DNA from: Gonapodya sp. JEL0774
Taxonomy: Eukaryota > Monoblepharomycota > Monoblepharidomycetes > Monoblepharidales > Gonapodyaceae
Direction of reading: 5' to 3'
Length of the DNA: 56,813 nucleotides
NCBI GenBank assembly: GCA_027604505.1
Contig: JADIIX010000143.1
Location: 1-56,813 of the forward strand
The notes beneath the pieces are model-generated. The model ran no database searches, was not told the origin of the DNA, and was given only the letters and a program-made list of their open reading frames with translations. Shown here in pieces: positions 45,767 through 56,813 of the stretch. Both the position numbers and the translations under genes were made by a program. Numbering within the stretch: the first letter of the stretch is position 1; each line of letters opens with the position of its first letter.

Positions 45767-46913
45767 GAAGATCTGCAGCTGGGCTCCTACCCTTTGCTGA
45801 ATAAACCGGACAGAAATCGTCAATGAATGAGCAGGAAGAACCTCTCGCGTAGAATTTGGTATGTTCTTCAGAGAGATTCTGCGCTCAAATGGTATGCTGG
45901 ATGGTGGTTGGGGTGATCAGATTCCGACACAGGCGCGCGTCGTGGTGGCTTTGCAAGCACGTGCCCACCAAACACAGGCGAGAACCTTTTGCACTCAAGA
46001 ACTCCATGTATTATTAGTTTCTTATTCGATTAGATCAGATAGGGTTTAGTCACGGAAGTCAGACATGGGATCCATGTCTGAATTAAGCATGAATCCAGAC
46101 TCCCGTAGTCAAGAGCTTTTGAGTGCTTGGACGTGTAGAAGGAGCCAGTCTATTCCCACTCAATGTAATACGCATCCACGTTCGCCGTGATCCGTGAGTA
46201 TGGGTTTGCCATCGCTGTTTTGACTTCGGCTCCAGAAAATACATCTTGGCACGAATTGTAGATCAACAAACCTCTGTTACGACAATAGATAACCCTTCCT
46301 GCTACGTACCTCGACGTGAGGATGTGTTGTCGGTAGCATGACCAAGGTTCAAGCAAGCAATTGCATCGCTTGTGCAACCGATATAAAGTCGAATGTTTTG
46401 TGAGACATAGACACTTGGGTGCGAAGCCCGAACACAGTTTAGGATTGGAGCTCCGGACGTACTAAATGCAGAAGTTCTCGCGAATAGACTTACAGTACGC
46501 GCTGGACTCACAGGACCGTCACGGTTACACTACTCGTACTGGAGAATACAGCGGTTATGTAAAGTCTGAGTGCACCCAGAGGAGATGAACTGATGTATAT
46601 GAGGCATGAGCTTCCACTCCATCCTGAGGGGGAAAAGTCTCTCAACACTCAAATGACTTTTTATATTTATTTCTGCTGCAGTGGCAAAAGGGGGTAATTT
46701 GCCATGTTTTGTTGTGCGCTCGAGTGTTGCACCGAAGCCGCGCTTCTTTCTTTTTCCTCGCCCATCCCACGCCCACGTCACAATCTCGCCCACGCGTCCT
46801 TTCTCTCGTCCACCGTCCACCGTCCACTCGTCCACTCGTCAAAGTCCACAAGTCCAGTCCTAGGTTCTAGATTTTAGACACCTGTCAAACCCGCTCAGAA
46901 AAGCTTGAAAACA
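45767..46913. other. divergent intergenic region with pyrimidine-rich promoter
   Basis: About 1.1 kb between two divergent genes. The part next to the RRM gene (46740-46860) is C/T-rich, common in promoters of highly expressed fungal genes, and includes a CGTCCAC tandem array. No gene is supported in the rest. Confidence 0.4.
46807..46840 (+). repeat. CGTCCAC-type tandem repeat
   Basis: About five imperfect units of CGTCCAC/CGTCCACT lie roughly 75-105 bases upstream of the RRM gene start, inside the presumed 5' UTR or core promoter. Confidence 0.5.
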
Positions 46914-48250
46914 ATGAGCGCCGAAGCTGCAGTCGAAGCCCCAAAGGCCGCAGAGGAGAAGGTATGTTGATTGCATGCTTTCTCATACGCTAAATTTTTC
47001 GGTTGTTGCGGGAGCCGTTTACCGGAATCTGTTGCGACATTGAACCTCAGCACCCCCAAGTCTTCGTTGGAAACCTCCCCTTCTCCACCACGAACGCCGA
47101 GCTCAAGACCCTCTTTGCTGCTCACAACCCGCTCAACGCACAGGTTGTCTTCCGCGGTAACCGTTCCCTGGGATACGGGTTCGTCACGTTTGCCAAGGAG
47201 GAGGAGGCTGAGGAGGCCACCAAGGCCATGGATAAGAAGGAATTGGGAGGCAGGGAGATTAACGTCGAAGTCGCCAGGCTCAAGGTGAGTACTAATAGAT
47301 CATTTTGGGCCGAGGCCGGGGAAACTGCTCTCCTACGATGTGCGGAGTTGTTTTTGTCAACGCCATAATGATGAATTTGTAAGCGGTGCCAAACTTCTGG
47401 TACCATCATCCGTTGCTATGATCAGATGCAAAATTCGCATTCGAGTGTCCAGCGTCACACTGCGGCTCATACATTCGAATGCTTCGTTTAACCATCAGGA
47501 TGGCTCTGTCCCTGCTTCTTCCAACCGTGGGGGCCGCGGTGGCCGCCGTGGTGGCTCTGCCTACGCCCCCCGCCCTGTCAATGGGACCGGTGAAGACACT
47601 GCAGACCCTGCTGCCTTCCTGCCCGCCCGCACCCGCGGTGGCCGTGGCGGCCGTGGTGGCCGCGGTGGGCGAGGAGGCCGTGGCCCTCGCGGACCGACCG
47701 TCTCTGAAGATTCCCCTGCTGCTGAGTCTGCTGCCCCTGCCTCTGCTCAGGCTCCCAACGGCGATTCTGAGACCATCGGTACTCGCGGTGGTCGTGGCCG
47801 CGGCCGGGGTCGTGGTGCTCGCGGTGCTGCTCCGGGCCGTGCCGTTGTCGGAGGTGCCACTCGTCCTGTCGGCGACGTCGCTGCCGGCGCTGAGCTTTCC
47901 GCCACCACTCTGTTCGTTGCCAACGTTCCCTTCAAGTTTGAGGACGCGGACTTGAAAGCAGCGTTCGCCGGGTACAACTTGGCCAGCGCTCATGTTGTCA
48001 AGATGAGGAGTGGAAGGTCCAAAGGTTTCGGCTTTGTTGAGGCTTCGAGCCCAGAAGAACAGAAAAGGGTATGCATCCATTGTCCCCTCACTCCACACTC
48101 CTTGGCAGTAAACTCATTTCGTGCACAATGTAGATCCTCGCCGAGTGCACGTCCCTTCATGCTGATGGCCGCGATCTCGTTGTGCGCGCCGCGCTCGCTT
48201 CCCAGATCCACAAGGAGGACGGTGCTCTCGCGCCGGCTGCCCAGAATTAA
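46914..48250 (+). CDS. RNA-binding protein, RRM - RGG - RRM
   Basis: Four exons, 46914-46961, 47051-47284, 47499-48068 and 48134-48250, give 322 residues. The first RRM has RNP2 QVFVGNLPF and RNP1 SLGYGFVTF. A central Arg/Gly-rich region (repeated RGGRGG, residues about 105-200) binds RNA nonspecifically and is usually Arg-methylated. The second RRM has TTLFVANVPF and SKGFGFVEA. The order RRM-RGG-RRM resembles yeast Sbp1, a translational repressor found in P-bodies; that homology is suggested by architecture, not proved. The Arg/Gly-rich segment has strong strand bias and creates long shadow frames on the minus strand. Confidence 0.88.
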
Positions 48251-49174
48251 GCTTCCGGCACCTTTTGCAAGTTCAAGTCTCAGAAAAAGCTGCAAACCTC
48301 TGGATTCTGCCTTTAGTCTACTGCCCTTTAGTCTAACGCATAAAACCCCTGTCCCTGTTTTTAAAGACGACCACATTTATTACCTCGACCATGGTCTTTC
48401 CCTTGCGGCCTCAGAGTTCTGGGAGTCTGGGGTTTGTAACATGTGTGTGTGCTAGCGACATCATATTCGGTGTAAGACCATAGGTGGATCTATCTATGAG
48501 TCAATATAAACTGATAACCTGATTGCGTTGTGTGAGACTTGAAAAAGAGGTCAAGGACCACTCATCAGCTGTTACGGCCATGCCGATACGCATCTGAATG
48601 ACTAGCGCAGTCCAAGTATTGCCAAGCATGTGGTAGAATTACTACAAGTCAGCAATTTTGGAGAGATTAAGAATGTACATTGCTACTAGGAGCAAAACAG
48701 TTGGCCAACCTGCAATACCTTTCAGTCGCCAGAGAAAGTTGGGGCGAGTTTTCACATCTCTTTACTAGGGAATATTCCATGTTGCGCGAGAAAGCTACCC
48801 CAAGTGCTGGCAAGTATAGTGAGCGGATGCTGGAACAACTGTGGTGTCGATGTTCGCACTTTCTGCATGTTCCCCAGGGCATTAAAAGCACTTCAGTCTT
48901 ACTCGTGGGCTGATTAACTGCGAAGCCCGGTATACAATCGGCAAACTGCTTTTAGTAGGCATAAGCAGGAGTTCTCGAGCACTTTTTCATAGCTGGCAGG
49001 GAGATCAGATTGGAGGATCAACAGTCACGATAATAGACCACAATGTCAAATCAATATGTGCACTCTTCATTTGCCACTTTCTACACCGGACACGTCACTC
49101 CACCTACAACCCACCAACCCCGCATCCCACCAATCACAAAACCCGGGCATCCTCAAACGCATTCAAGTCGTGCT
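48251..49174. other. intergenic between convergent genes
   Basis: About 900 bases. Includes the 3' UTR of the RRM gene, where CCTTTAGTCTA is repeated around 48309-48334. A 77-codon plus-strand frame at 48680 has no supported start or family. Confidence 0.4.
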
Positions 49175-50248
49175 CTAATCCAACTGCCCACCGACGTAGA
49201 CGCCTTCCCTAGGAAACTCAAACACGACATCCTTCCCGGTGAGACGGCGGTACACCGAAGAGAAGGTGTCGAGCTTGTACTCGAGCGAGGTGTGGTCTTT
49301 GCGGTCGAGGAAGCTGGCGTGAGGTGGAAGAAGGGAAGCCGGTGAGAGTGGTTCGGTGAATAGAAACAAACGATATAATCAGGGTGCGAATATATAATTG
49401 TGTTCCTGGAACACACTGACTCTGACAGTCAATAGCTCACTTCCCCTTTCAAACCCGTCATGTTTTCCTAATACTCGTCCAGGAAGCAGGAATTATGCTT
49501 TTGCTCACATCAACTCACACTTTGATGATTCTGGAACCATCGACCTTTACCTTTGTCCTCTTGCCGACAATCTCGGTGGGGTAGCACATGTCCTCAAGCA
49601 GCTTCTCGTGTACACTGGTGAGAGTCCGGGAGCGGGGCCTCTTCTGCCCGACACGTGAGGTCCTGGTGGGCTTGTGGAGGATCCGGCGCTGGGCCACAAA
49701 GACGACGTGGCGGTCGGAGAGCTTCTTCTCGAGCTCACGGACCAGACGGGGTTGGACGCGGCGAAGGGTCTTGAGGAGGGGAACAGGAACGAAAATGAGG
49801 ACCGCGCGTTTAGAGTGGCCAATGTCGAGCTGGTAGAGGGGAGGTGGGCGGTCAGTCACATGCATGATTCGGTTAGAGAACTATAACATTCAAACACAAG
49901 TCCCAACACAACTTTCTCCGACGACAACGGCCTTAGCCCCCCACTGATAGCGGGCGATGCGAGCATAACCCAAAGTAACGAGCGATGCTCCGTGCGCTGG
50001 ACTTGATGCAAGTTCTCAAAATGCGTTCATGCTAATCCTCAGGCCCGAGTCCACGCTTCAATTCTCTGCCTCTCTGCTTCTCCTGGCCGACTCACCTCCT
50101 TGGCGGCGTTGAACTGGAGGATCCTGAGGTCAGCCCTAAGCTCCGGCACGTTCTGCTCGAGCTCGTAAACGTTCCTCGCGACCTCGAGCTCCAACTCGTC
50201 AGGCTCAACTCCAACCGGTTTGATAATCTTTGCGCGAGCGGAGGCCAT
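49175..50248 (-). CDS. RPS7: 40S ribosomal protein eS7
   Basis: Three exons on the minus strand, 50248-50096, 49829-49519 and 49313-49175, give 200 residues, the usual eS7 size. Diagnostic stretches are [79 protein letters not shown] and [13 protein letters not shown]. It is a structural protein of the small ribosomal subunit. The ATG at 50248 begins MASARAKI. All joins preserve frame and both introns have good GT-AG signals. Confidence 0.96.
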
Positions 50249-50896
50249 GCTCTTTTGATATTTGGGCGGGTTCGATGAGGGGAATATTCGAGTTTGTGGT
50301 GGATTAGGAAGGTGGAACAAGAACGCAGCATGTCGTGAGAACACGAGAGAGGCATCCGCAGGCAGAATACAATATTGTAGTCACTGGCTTGAAACCGTGA
50401 CCCCATGCCGCTGCGGATCCCATGTAATGCCAGAAGCTGCTGGAGCCTGGTTTCCCAATTCCGCTCAACACTTTCCACCATCCGCCACCACAACAGAAAC
50501 GGCCAGAACTATCGTTTGCATCAGCTGATTTCTTTTCGTATTTTCGGAAAGCCAAGGAGTCATATTTTCTGTCCCTTCCGCTGTCTACGTTTTGTCCCTT
50601 CTGTCCCCTCCTGCTTCTGAGATTCTTCTTTTGGAGTGTCTGAAACAACAGCCAAATGGGCGCAGCTGATCGTTTCCACCAGTTGTCCAGTTCACACGTC
50701 TCCTCACCGTTGGGAGTGTTTGCCGTTGGATGGATGGATATGGAGAGAGATGCAGAGGCGGATGTGCGTGTCATATTTTTTGTGTGGACGTTTGTCTGTG
50801 CTCGGGCCACAAGTGACTCTGTCCACTGACTTTACACTGCTATTAACAGACCAAACCCGGCACGGGTATGAGGGAAAGCCGCCACGCCTTTTCGGT

Positions 50897-50960
50897 GAGA
50901 AGTCTAGGTGGGGACCCCTGAGTAAGGGGATGTGCACTTGTTGGGAAATATGGGGGCGCT
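50897..50960 (+). repeat. hairpin-containing direct repeat, copy 1
   Basis: This aligns with 51066-51123 (shared words GAGGTGGG/AGGTGGGGACCCC and GATGTGCACT / AATGTGCACT). It contains ACCCC-TGAGTAA-GGGGA, which can form a short stem-loop. Confidence 0.5.
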
Positions 50961-51065
50961 AAACGTGCAGCAAAACACACCTGTCCACCAGAATCAGCGA
51001 ATTTCGATGATTCTACATCGTGCTTCTGCAGCACGGATACCGCAAAAATCGATTCACAGTTGGTT

Positions 51066-51123
51066 GAGACGCTGAGGTGGGACCCCCCGAGTGGGGGAAT
51101 GTGCACTAATTTTATTGGGGGGC
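51066..51123 (+). repeat. hairpin-containing direct repeat, copy 2
   Basis: Second copy, about 170 bases from the first. It contains CCCCCC-GAGT-GGGGG, the same stem position with compensating changes, followed by TGTGCACT and a G-run. Confidence 0.5.
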
Positions 51124-51293
51124 TTCATGACGCCTTCCAGCTTGATTACGAAATTATTAAGTCCCGAAAAGTTCGTTTTAGTTTGGGGCTTATATACAGT
51201 CGGAGCATGGAATGTGTCATAGGGTACCGTTCACTCGACTCCATCAGGTTCAACAACAATCACTACCCATGTGCGCGTTGTCACAATGAGTAC

Positions 51294-52626
51294 TCAACTC
51301 CCGCGCGTGAGAACACTCTCGTAGGTTGGTACCTTCAAATGTCACATACGTTATGAATGTGAATGGGCCGTATTTGAGGCCGCCAACAAGGTTACAGAGT
51401 GTCTCACCATGTATTTAATATTGATGAACGCATCCTCTCCACCGTGCAGCTCAAACTTCTCAAGAGTTTCCTGAATCAAGTCACCAATGTTTTCACGCTT
51501 CTGCTGGGAGTAGTAGATACCGTCTCCGAGGTTCACTGGATGCAAGCACATTTCAACCCCGAAACACATGAGACAAACCGCCCAACATGGACCCACCATT
51601 CTTGTTCTTGAACAAGTTGAACACCGGGAGGATCTGCCTGTAGTACGGAACGAGTGCTTCACCGACCATTGGCGCGGATTCCACGAGGTGTTGGAGCACT
51701 TTGAGCGTCGTTGTGATAACTTGAGGGTTCCGTGTGTTGAGAGCCTCTGCGAGACGTCAACCAAACCAAGGCAAGCGTGCGACGATTTCAGTTTCAGCGG
51801 CCAAGGTAGCAACCATTGGGTCTGAGAGTTTGTCTCCTACACTCACTCTTCACCGGAATGATTAGTTGCGGCACAACCGGCAAGATCTTATTACTGCCCC
51901 CTGCGCCGTTCGCGCCAGCGGTGGCCCCCTTGTCCAGTAAATCGTGAATACCCTGTCGAGCCAGAAAAGCGTAAGGCTCTTCAGTCTCGCAGAGCCCGGA
52001 GAAGAAGAGGGGTAGGTAGTGGTGGTAGTCGAGCTTCTCGATATCAACCTGTGCGAGAGAAGGTTTGTCCGCGATGAGAGTGAAGACACCCCAGGGCACA
52101 CGCACAGTGTCGGAGAATTTAGTGATCTAGTAACGCTAGAAGGGGGGGGACGTCTGCTCACCTTCCAGTTCACCCTTTTACCCTTGGAATCGTGCGCAAC
52201 CGAGATGGGAAAGTCCCCCCGATCGTACAATCTCCGAAACGACGCCACGGCCTTGTCACCATCTGATGCGAAAGGACGAGCGAAGGAGGTCACTATTACG
52301 ACTTGAGCGTTTGAGTTTGCTTCATTTGCGATCGCTTCATCCATCGCTCTCGTAAGCTCCGGTATCCTTCCAGGAGCACACAGCCCCTCATCACTAAGCC
52401 ATTTCATTCCCTTCATTGTTCCATCAGCAGACACTCATTCAGCCTGCCCTGCCTGCGATGACCAACCTGTGGTCTTCTTGGTCTTGAACGCTCCGGCAGG
52501 AGGAGGCGCGCTCCCCGCGGGCGCGAAGTATCCCCCACCGCCGCCAGACCCCGTGGTCTTGTGCTCGGTGTGTTGATGGTCTGGGGTCGTACGTTGGTCG
52601 TTGGACTTCATCTTGCCTTGGATCAT
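51294..52626 (-). CDS. PACRG: PACRG, parkin co-regulated protein homologue (axonemal)
   Basis: Six exons on the minus strand: 52626-52467, 52262-52162, 52048-51847, 51746-51597, 51535-51408 and 51332-51294. They give 259 residues. After a Gly/Pro-rich start ([10 protein letters not shown]) comes the PACRG helical fold: [134 protein letters not shown] and a C-terminal VPTYES. PACRG is part of the inner junction of the axonemal doublet microtubule. Its presence implies a flagellated life stage. The insert [11 protein letters not shown] in the middle is extra relative to animal proteins. The last exon encodes only 12 residues. Confidence 0.94.
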
Positions 52627-53102
52627 CGTTCGAGAGTTATGTTTGATCTGGCAGGGACGAAGAAATCTCCGGAAAGCGAAGGCCCAACCCAACCACATCT
52701 CCATAAACATTTGACATAACAGGGACGACGTAGAAATGAATAGAGAATTCTGGAGATACGGAGGTGACGAACTCCCAATGAGACTTAATTTCCATTTGCC
52801 ATTTATGTCCTTTCCCTCGTTCTTCTCATCATCACGAACATTCGATTGCACCAATACCAATGACAGACTTTCGGATGATCGTATCTTATTCTACAATCGT
52901 ATATGCGGAAACACAAATCGTACAAAAGTGTGTCATTCTCACACGTTATGTCTTCCGCTGCACATTCGTACCTCCACTGGAATTGACAGCCGGCAAATCA
53001 ACCGAAGTATTTGAAAACTTTGCACGTCCCCTCGACAAAAGCGGCATCCGCTTCCGCGCTGCCATCAAAGCATTCAATGATTTTCCACTCGTCATCGCCA
53101 TT
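52627..53102. other. spacer upstream of PACRG
   Basis: About 475 bases between the PACRG start and the stop of the snRNP protein gene, both minus strand. No further feature is seen. Confidence 0.4.
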
Positions 53103-54616
53103 TCACGCCCGCTTAGCAAACTCAACCTTCATCTTGGTCGTTTGAGTGAGCATAAAACCGTCGAGAACCGATTTAGCGGTGCCAGCCTGAGAGACAACGT
53201 GTTCCGGAACAAGGGAAGGAGCCAGTGATAAACGTTCATGGGCACACCGGTCAGTGGCGTCATCCCGCCAATCACAACTTGAAGACGTACCTGTCCCTCC
53301 GTGTCGTACTCGACAAATGCGATATCCGTCTTGCCAGGTACCATGCGGACCTCCCTGTACCCTGCGTACTGTTGGAATAAGAACCCGAGCATCTCGTCCG
53401 TGATTTCGGGTGGCAGGTTCGAAACGAAGAGAACACGGTTGGGGAGGGTAGCAGCGACGGAAGAGATGGTGGTTGTGGTGAGGGCAGCAGTGGTCGTGGG
53501 GGCGCTGGCTGGGGTGGGTTCTTCGGTTTCCATATCTGGATACGATGCGGAGACGGGATCGACGGATTTGAAGCACGAATTGTGTTCACGTGGGAATGAT
53601 GTGGTTCAGCAGTTCGGTTGTGCGATGGTGCATTGCGTTATGATCGTTGCGAAAGGAAGCCCAGGGGCACTGCATCGCTCTCACGTACCTGCTTCCCCAT
53701 CGTCTTCGCCTTCTTTTCTTCTCTTTCTTCCCTCCCCGTCCTCATCATCATCCTCGTCGCTGCTATCGTCCCTTGTCCTTTTGGCCTTCTTCTTCCTGGC
53801 TGCAACCTCAACCGCGGCAGGTGGGGGTACGTACTTGCCTTCAAGTAGAGATACAGCATTGGAGATAGTCTTGGCGTATGAGATTCGCTGAGCGATTTAG
53901 AAGCAATAAGAATGGGACAGCGTGAGTTAGGAGACTGGTGAACCAGTGACCGTTTGCGCCATGTAAATAGCGTCCCGCGGATACAATATCAAGATTTGTA
54001 TTCGGAGTCGATGATTGAAATCAGCAACCGCCCAAGCGCCTGTGATACTGGGGCCCAGCGAGTCGAACGGTTTCAATCCACCTTGGCCCTTGCCGTGATT
54101 CGCTCCCAATCCTCTGAGTTTCCCTCAAAAAACAGTTAGTCTGGTCACACTGTCATTGCGCTTCGAACTAACCATGCCCTTTTCAAACAGCACGAATCCC
54201 TGGAGGCCTCGCATTGCACCCGTCGCTTGCGGAATGCCCTCGAGGACGACATGGGCTTGTCCTCGCATCTTCGCTGTTTTCAGGGCAACAACAGCAATGA
54301 CGCGACCGTATGGAGAAAAAAGGTGGAGTAGTGTGCGGCGGAGAACTGCATGAAGATCAGAAAAGTGGATCAAGATGTTGAGCGAGAAAGAACACCAGAC
54401 AAGACCACGCAGCTCCAGCCCAACAAATAAGGCGTTAGGGAATAGCTATGCCCTGACACCGCCCTGTTGCTGCCCGGTCTCCCTAGAGTGACTCGATCTT
54501 TGGAACTCACCTTCCTTGTTCACCTTGTCGTTCAAATTCGTAACATACAGGGTCTGGTTCGGCGGGATTCCAGCAGTGACCGTCACAGCGCCACCTGAAG
54601 TGACAGCTAGAGACAT
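53103..54616 (-). CDS. U1A/U2B''-type spliceosomal snRNP protein
   Basis: Five exons on the minus strand: 54616-54511, 54345-54173, about 53888-53689, 53535-53291 and 53186-53103. They give about 268 residues. RRM1 has NQTLYVTNLNDKVNKE (RNP2), SPYGRVIAVVALK, MRGQAHVVL (RNP1) and the following GMRISYAKT typical of U1A/U2B''. The linker is Lys/Asp/Glu-rich (RKKKAKRTRDDSSDEDDDED). RRM2 has NRVLFVSNLPPEITDEMLGF, VRMVPGKTDIAFVEYDTEGQ and LTQTTKMKVEFAKRA at the very end. The two-RRM layout and the C-terminal sequence match the SNRPA/SNRPB2 family, which bind U1 hairpin II or U2 hairpin IV. One protein may serve both particles, as in flies (SNF). Nuclear. Confidence 0.9.
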
Positions 54617-55451
54617 GTTGAAACACTGCGATGGAAAGTAATGATACTTCCCCGCATCCAAGTCCTCTGACAATGCACTGGAGGTTTGTGCCACAAAAAC
54701 TTGTTTTGTAGGTTCTTCACATAATACACATCCATCCTAACATCTGTTACATATATCTCATCGCCCTTTCGGTTTTTGAGTTTTTGTTTTGCTCCGATTG
54801 TTTGCCCCACCTCGTTCCGTCCTCCAGTCCAAGCGGTCCATGACAGTTCCACCAATTGACCGCAATATTCTCCGCGATCTCTAATCGAATAGACCCATGA
54901 TACGGCGACCGAGCTCACCAAGTATGTCCGTAAAGATATCCGAGATTTCTCTCCGTTATGCAGGTTGCCCCGGTCAGACCACAGCTCCGCTGGACGAAAT
55001 GCCCAACGCAGCGCAGACGAACGATTGAACTGAAATTTTCTGTACTTGAAATATGGGGAATGACATGAATCCAACAATTTAAACCTATTTATAAGAGCGG
55101 CTATTGGTCTCGAGATATGAAGACTGCTCCTGAAAGGAAGGCTTTTGTTCAGAACCTTCTAAGACATGCCCAAGAGGCTTTGGAACAAGACGTGCTCATT
55201 AATAATACAGAGTCAAAGATCGTTCTGCGTTGGTTCTGCACGATCACGCAAACTGTTGATGTCCGGGCCCACCTGATTTCTGCGGGACATTCGTAAACGC
55301 GTTGCGCGAACGAGACCAGAACACGCATTTGTCAGACTTGGTGCCTAAGCACCGACGCCTATAAAAGACGACAGGACGCAATGGACTTACAACAACCATC
55401 AACCATTATCCATCAACGATTATCCATCAACCGATTGTTCGCTGATTACAA
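54617..55451. other. divergent intergenic region
   Basis: About 830 bases between two divergent gene starts. Near the plus-strand gene there is a TATA box and ATCCATCAAC-type short repeats (55385-55440) in the likely 5' UTR. No coding frame is supported. Confidence 0.45.
55360..55368 (+). promoter_or_regulatory. TATA box
   Basis: CTATAAAAG lies about 85 bases upstream of the ATG at 55452, in a normal position for a fungal TATA-containing promoter. Confidence 0.6.
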
Positions 55452-56498
55452 ATGACGACTTCGTCCGTCCCCAAACCCACAATCGCCTTCTTCGGCTCAA
55501 CGGGCGGATGCTCAATCGTTGTGCTCGCCGGGGCTCTGAAAGATGGTTACAAAACCTCTGCTCGTAAGCAAGTCGCCCGATTCTCCATTTCTCGCAGTGG
55601 CGCTAATCGAACCTTCACAAAGTCGTGCGAAGTGCCACCAAGCTCCAGGCATTACTTGAAGCTCGCGCTGTTGCGAAAGAAGTGATAGCTTCAAACTGTA
55701 CCATTGTCGAGGGCAACATCAGGGACCCCACAGGTAATTACTCTCGTCGACCGGTTTAAGCATGTAAACATTGACCACGAATCAATAACTGTTTTCCGGC
55801 AGCCGTTACACGAACTCTGACAGCTTTCGAGGGCGGCCGCGTCGCTGACATTATCATGAGCGGTATCGGAAGCCTTCCGAAACCTCGTTGGGAGGGGTGG
55901 ACCTTCAAACTCATGGAAGATGCACATGTTTGCGAGGACGCGATGGAAGCTATTGTCGGTAAGTGGATAGCTGTACTTGGGAAAGCTCGTACCGACTCTT
56001 TGCACCGCTAAGGAAATACCACTCTTCCCAGCTTCACTTCGGGAATATCACAAGTCAACTGCTTCTGCAAGCCGTCCTCACATCATCTCCATAAGCACCA
56101 CCGGCATCGACAGCAGATCACCAGGCGACGTACCTCTTCTCTTCGTACCGCTCTACCATGTGGCCCTCGCCACGCCGCACGAGGACAAGCGCAAGATGGA
56201 ACGGAAAGTCGTGGAAGGCACCCTTGGAAGTGAACCTGTGTTCTCCTCATTTGCTTTGGTTAGACCGTCTTTGCTCACGGACGGGGAGACTCTGGGCTTA
56301 GACAAGGTCAGAGTTGGAGTTGTGGATGGTGCTCCAATAATCGATAAATCGAAGGAGTCTGCTGCCAATGGCACGCCGGCCGTTGGCTATACAATCAGCA
56401 GGAATGATGTCGGGAATTGGATTTTCCAAAAACTTCTCAAGGAGTTGGACTCTGCAAGAGAGACGTATGGTAACAAATGTGTAACTTTGACATACTGA
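55452..56498 (+). CDS. NAD(P)-binding Rossmann-fold protein (NmrA/SDR-a like)
   Basis: Four exons, 55452-55563, 55623-55733, 55803-55958 and 56032-56498, give 281 residues. The N-terminus has the dinucleotide-binding strand and Gly-rich loop IAFFGSTGGCSIVVLAGAL (G-x2-G-G form). It continues with LVRSATKL, IVEGNIRDPT (acidic residue after the second strand), VADIIMSGIGSLP and HIISISTTGI. The C-terminal half includes FALVRPSLLTDGE and YTISRNDVGNWIFQ, both typical of atypical SDR / NmrA-like proteins. The Tyr-x3-Lys of classical SDRs is not seen in its usual place, consistent with a non-catalytic or atypical member. Substrate unknown. Confidence 0.88.
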
Positions 56499-56813
56499 GC
56501 AAAGCCGTGTTGACACTATTTTAAGAATAGCAGTGAGCGTGGATTATAACTGTTGAATCATCAATACGTTTTATTAGCATTGTTCATTTGCGCCACCTGC
56601 ACGCGCGATGGGAGACATGACTTGTAAACCCATAGAAAATAAGGTACAATTTATCTGAAAAGTAACGTGAAAGGAAAATCGCTCCGAAAGGTGTTCTAAT
56701 ATTTTCAAGCGATCTGGGCCCTGAAGTTGATTGAGGTTGTGGTGTAACCGTGACGGTTCCGTGGGTCCGGACGTAGTCTCGAGTACTCGTATGTATATTG
56801 CTAGTGTCTCTAG
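56499..56813. other. 3' flank to window end
   Basis: No gene is visible in the last 315 bases. Confidence 0.4.

Larger units (their letters stand above)
50249..51293. other. intergenic upstream of eS7, with an imperfect direct repeat
   Basis: About 1 kb between the eS7 start and the 3' end of PACRG, both on the minus strand. It contains C/T-rich sequence near 50580-50640, suiting a ribosomal protein promoter, and the repeat pair 50897-50960 / 51066-51123. No gene is supported. Confidence 0.4.

Noticed and set aside
47479-47955. 158-codon plus-strand frame rich in Val, Leu and Ala, looking like membrane helices
   Set aside because: It is a frame-shifted reading of the RGG codons; the RGG frame joins correctly to both RRMs.
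47406-48098. 230-codon minus-strand open frame
   Set aside because: Antisense shadow of the Arg/Gly-rich region of the RRM protein, with low-complexity Thr/Ala composition and no domain.
52263-52466. Open frame in the first PACRG intron, in frame with exon 2
   Set aside because: Exon 1 joins exon 2 cleanly at a standard position, and reading from exon 1 into the intron meets a stop after about 12 codons.

Overview
The window is nuclear DNA of a fungus. Genes are on both strands, densely packed, and most are split by short spliceosomal introns (usually about 35-300 bases, GT-AG, sometimes GC-AG). A well-preserved PACRG gene (51294-52626), which encodes an axonemal doublet-microtubule protein kept by flagellated eukaryotes, points to a zoosporic (chytrid-grade) fungus. 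A monoblepharidomycete such as Gonapodya would fit the family content, but that is a guess. Exon joins were worked out by eye from reading frame, splice sites and protein family; lengths are calculated from those joins. Absolute boundaries may be off by a base here and there.

Layout. 1-6.2 kb: relics and one member of an unrecognised protein family. There is a BTB-like relic near 0.5-0.8 kb, a frameshifted copy at 2.4-3.5 kb that keeps the intron positions of the intact gene, and the intact gene at 4.8-6.1 kb. 7.0-18.3 kb: a signalling-looking block. It holds a Ser-rich single-pass membrane protein with a C-terminal SH3 domain, an ankyrin protein, a minus-strand prolidase, and two tandem paralogues with an ankyrin / coiled-coil / SH3 architecture. 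18.9-21.8 kb: two decaying genes, a truncated copy of the 9.8 kb ankyrin protein and a broken MYND zinc-finger gene. 22.4-26.5 kb: a cyclin and a coiled-coil protein. 26.7-32.1 kb, all minus strand: an HP1-type protein (chromodomain plus chromoshadow), a VIT/Ccc1 vacuolar metal transporter and an F-box/ankyrin protein.

33.1-38.2 kb: two plus-strand metabolic genes, an Old Yellow Enzyme-type oxidoreductase and a 17-exon 4-coumarate:CoA ligase-like enzyme ending in the peroxisomal signal SKL and containing a 5-base microexon. 39.2-40.7 kb: a small LysM protein and a MYND fragment. 41.4-45.8 kb: a tandem pair of TLC-domain membrane proteins. 46.9-56.5 kb: mostly conserved genes, namely an RRM-RGG-RRM protein, ribosomal protein eS7, PACRG, a U1A/U2B''-type snRNP protein and an NAD(P)-binding Rossmann protein.

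The window is not a functional operon-like unit. Its most distinctive property is repeated local duplication and decay: tandem intact pairs (Ank-CC-SH3; TLC) and intact/pseudogene pairs (the 4.8 kb family; the 9.8 kb ankyrin family). The best candidate for something undescribed is the Ank-CC-SH3 pair together with the neighbouring transmembrane SH3 protein.
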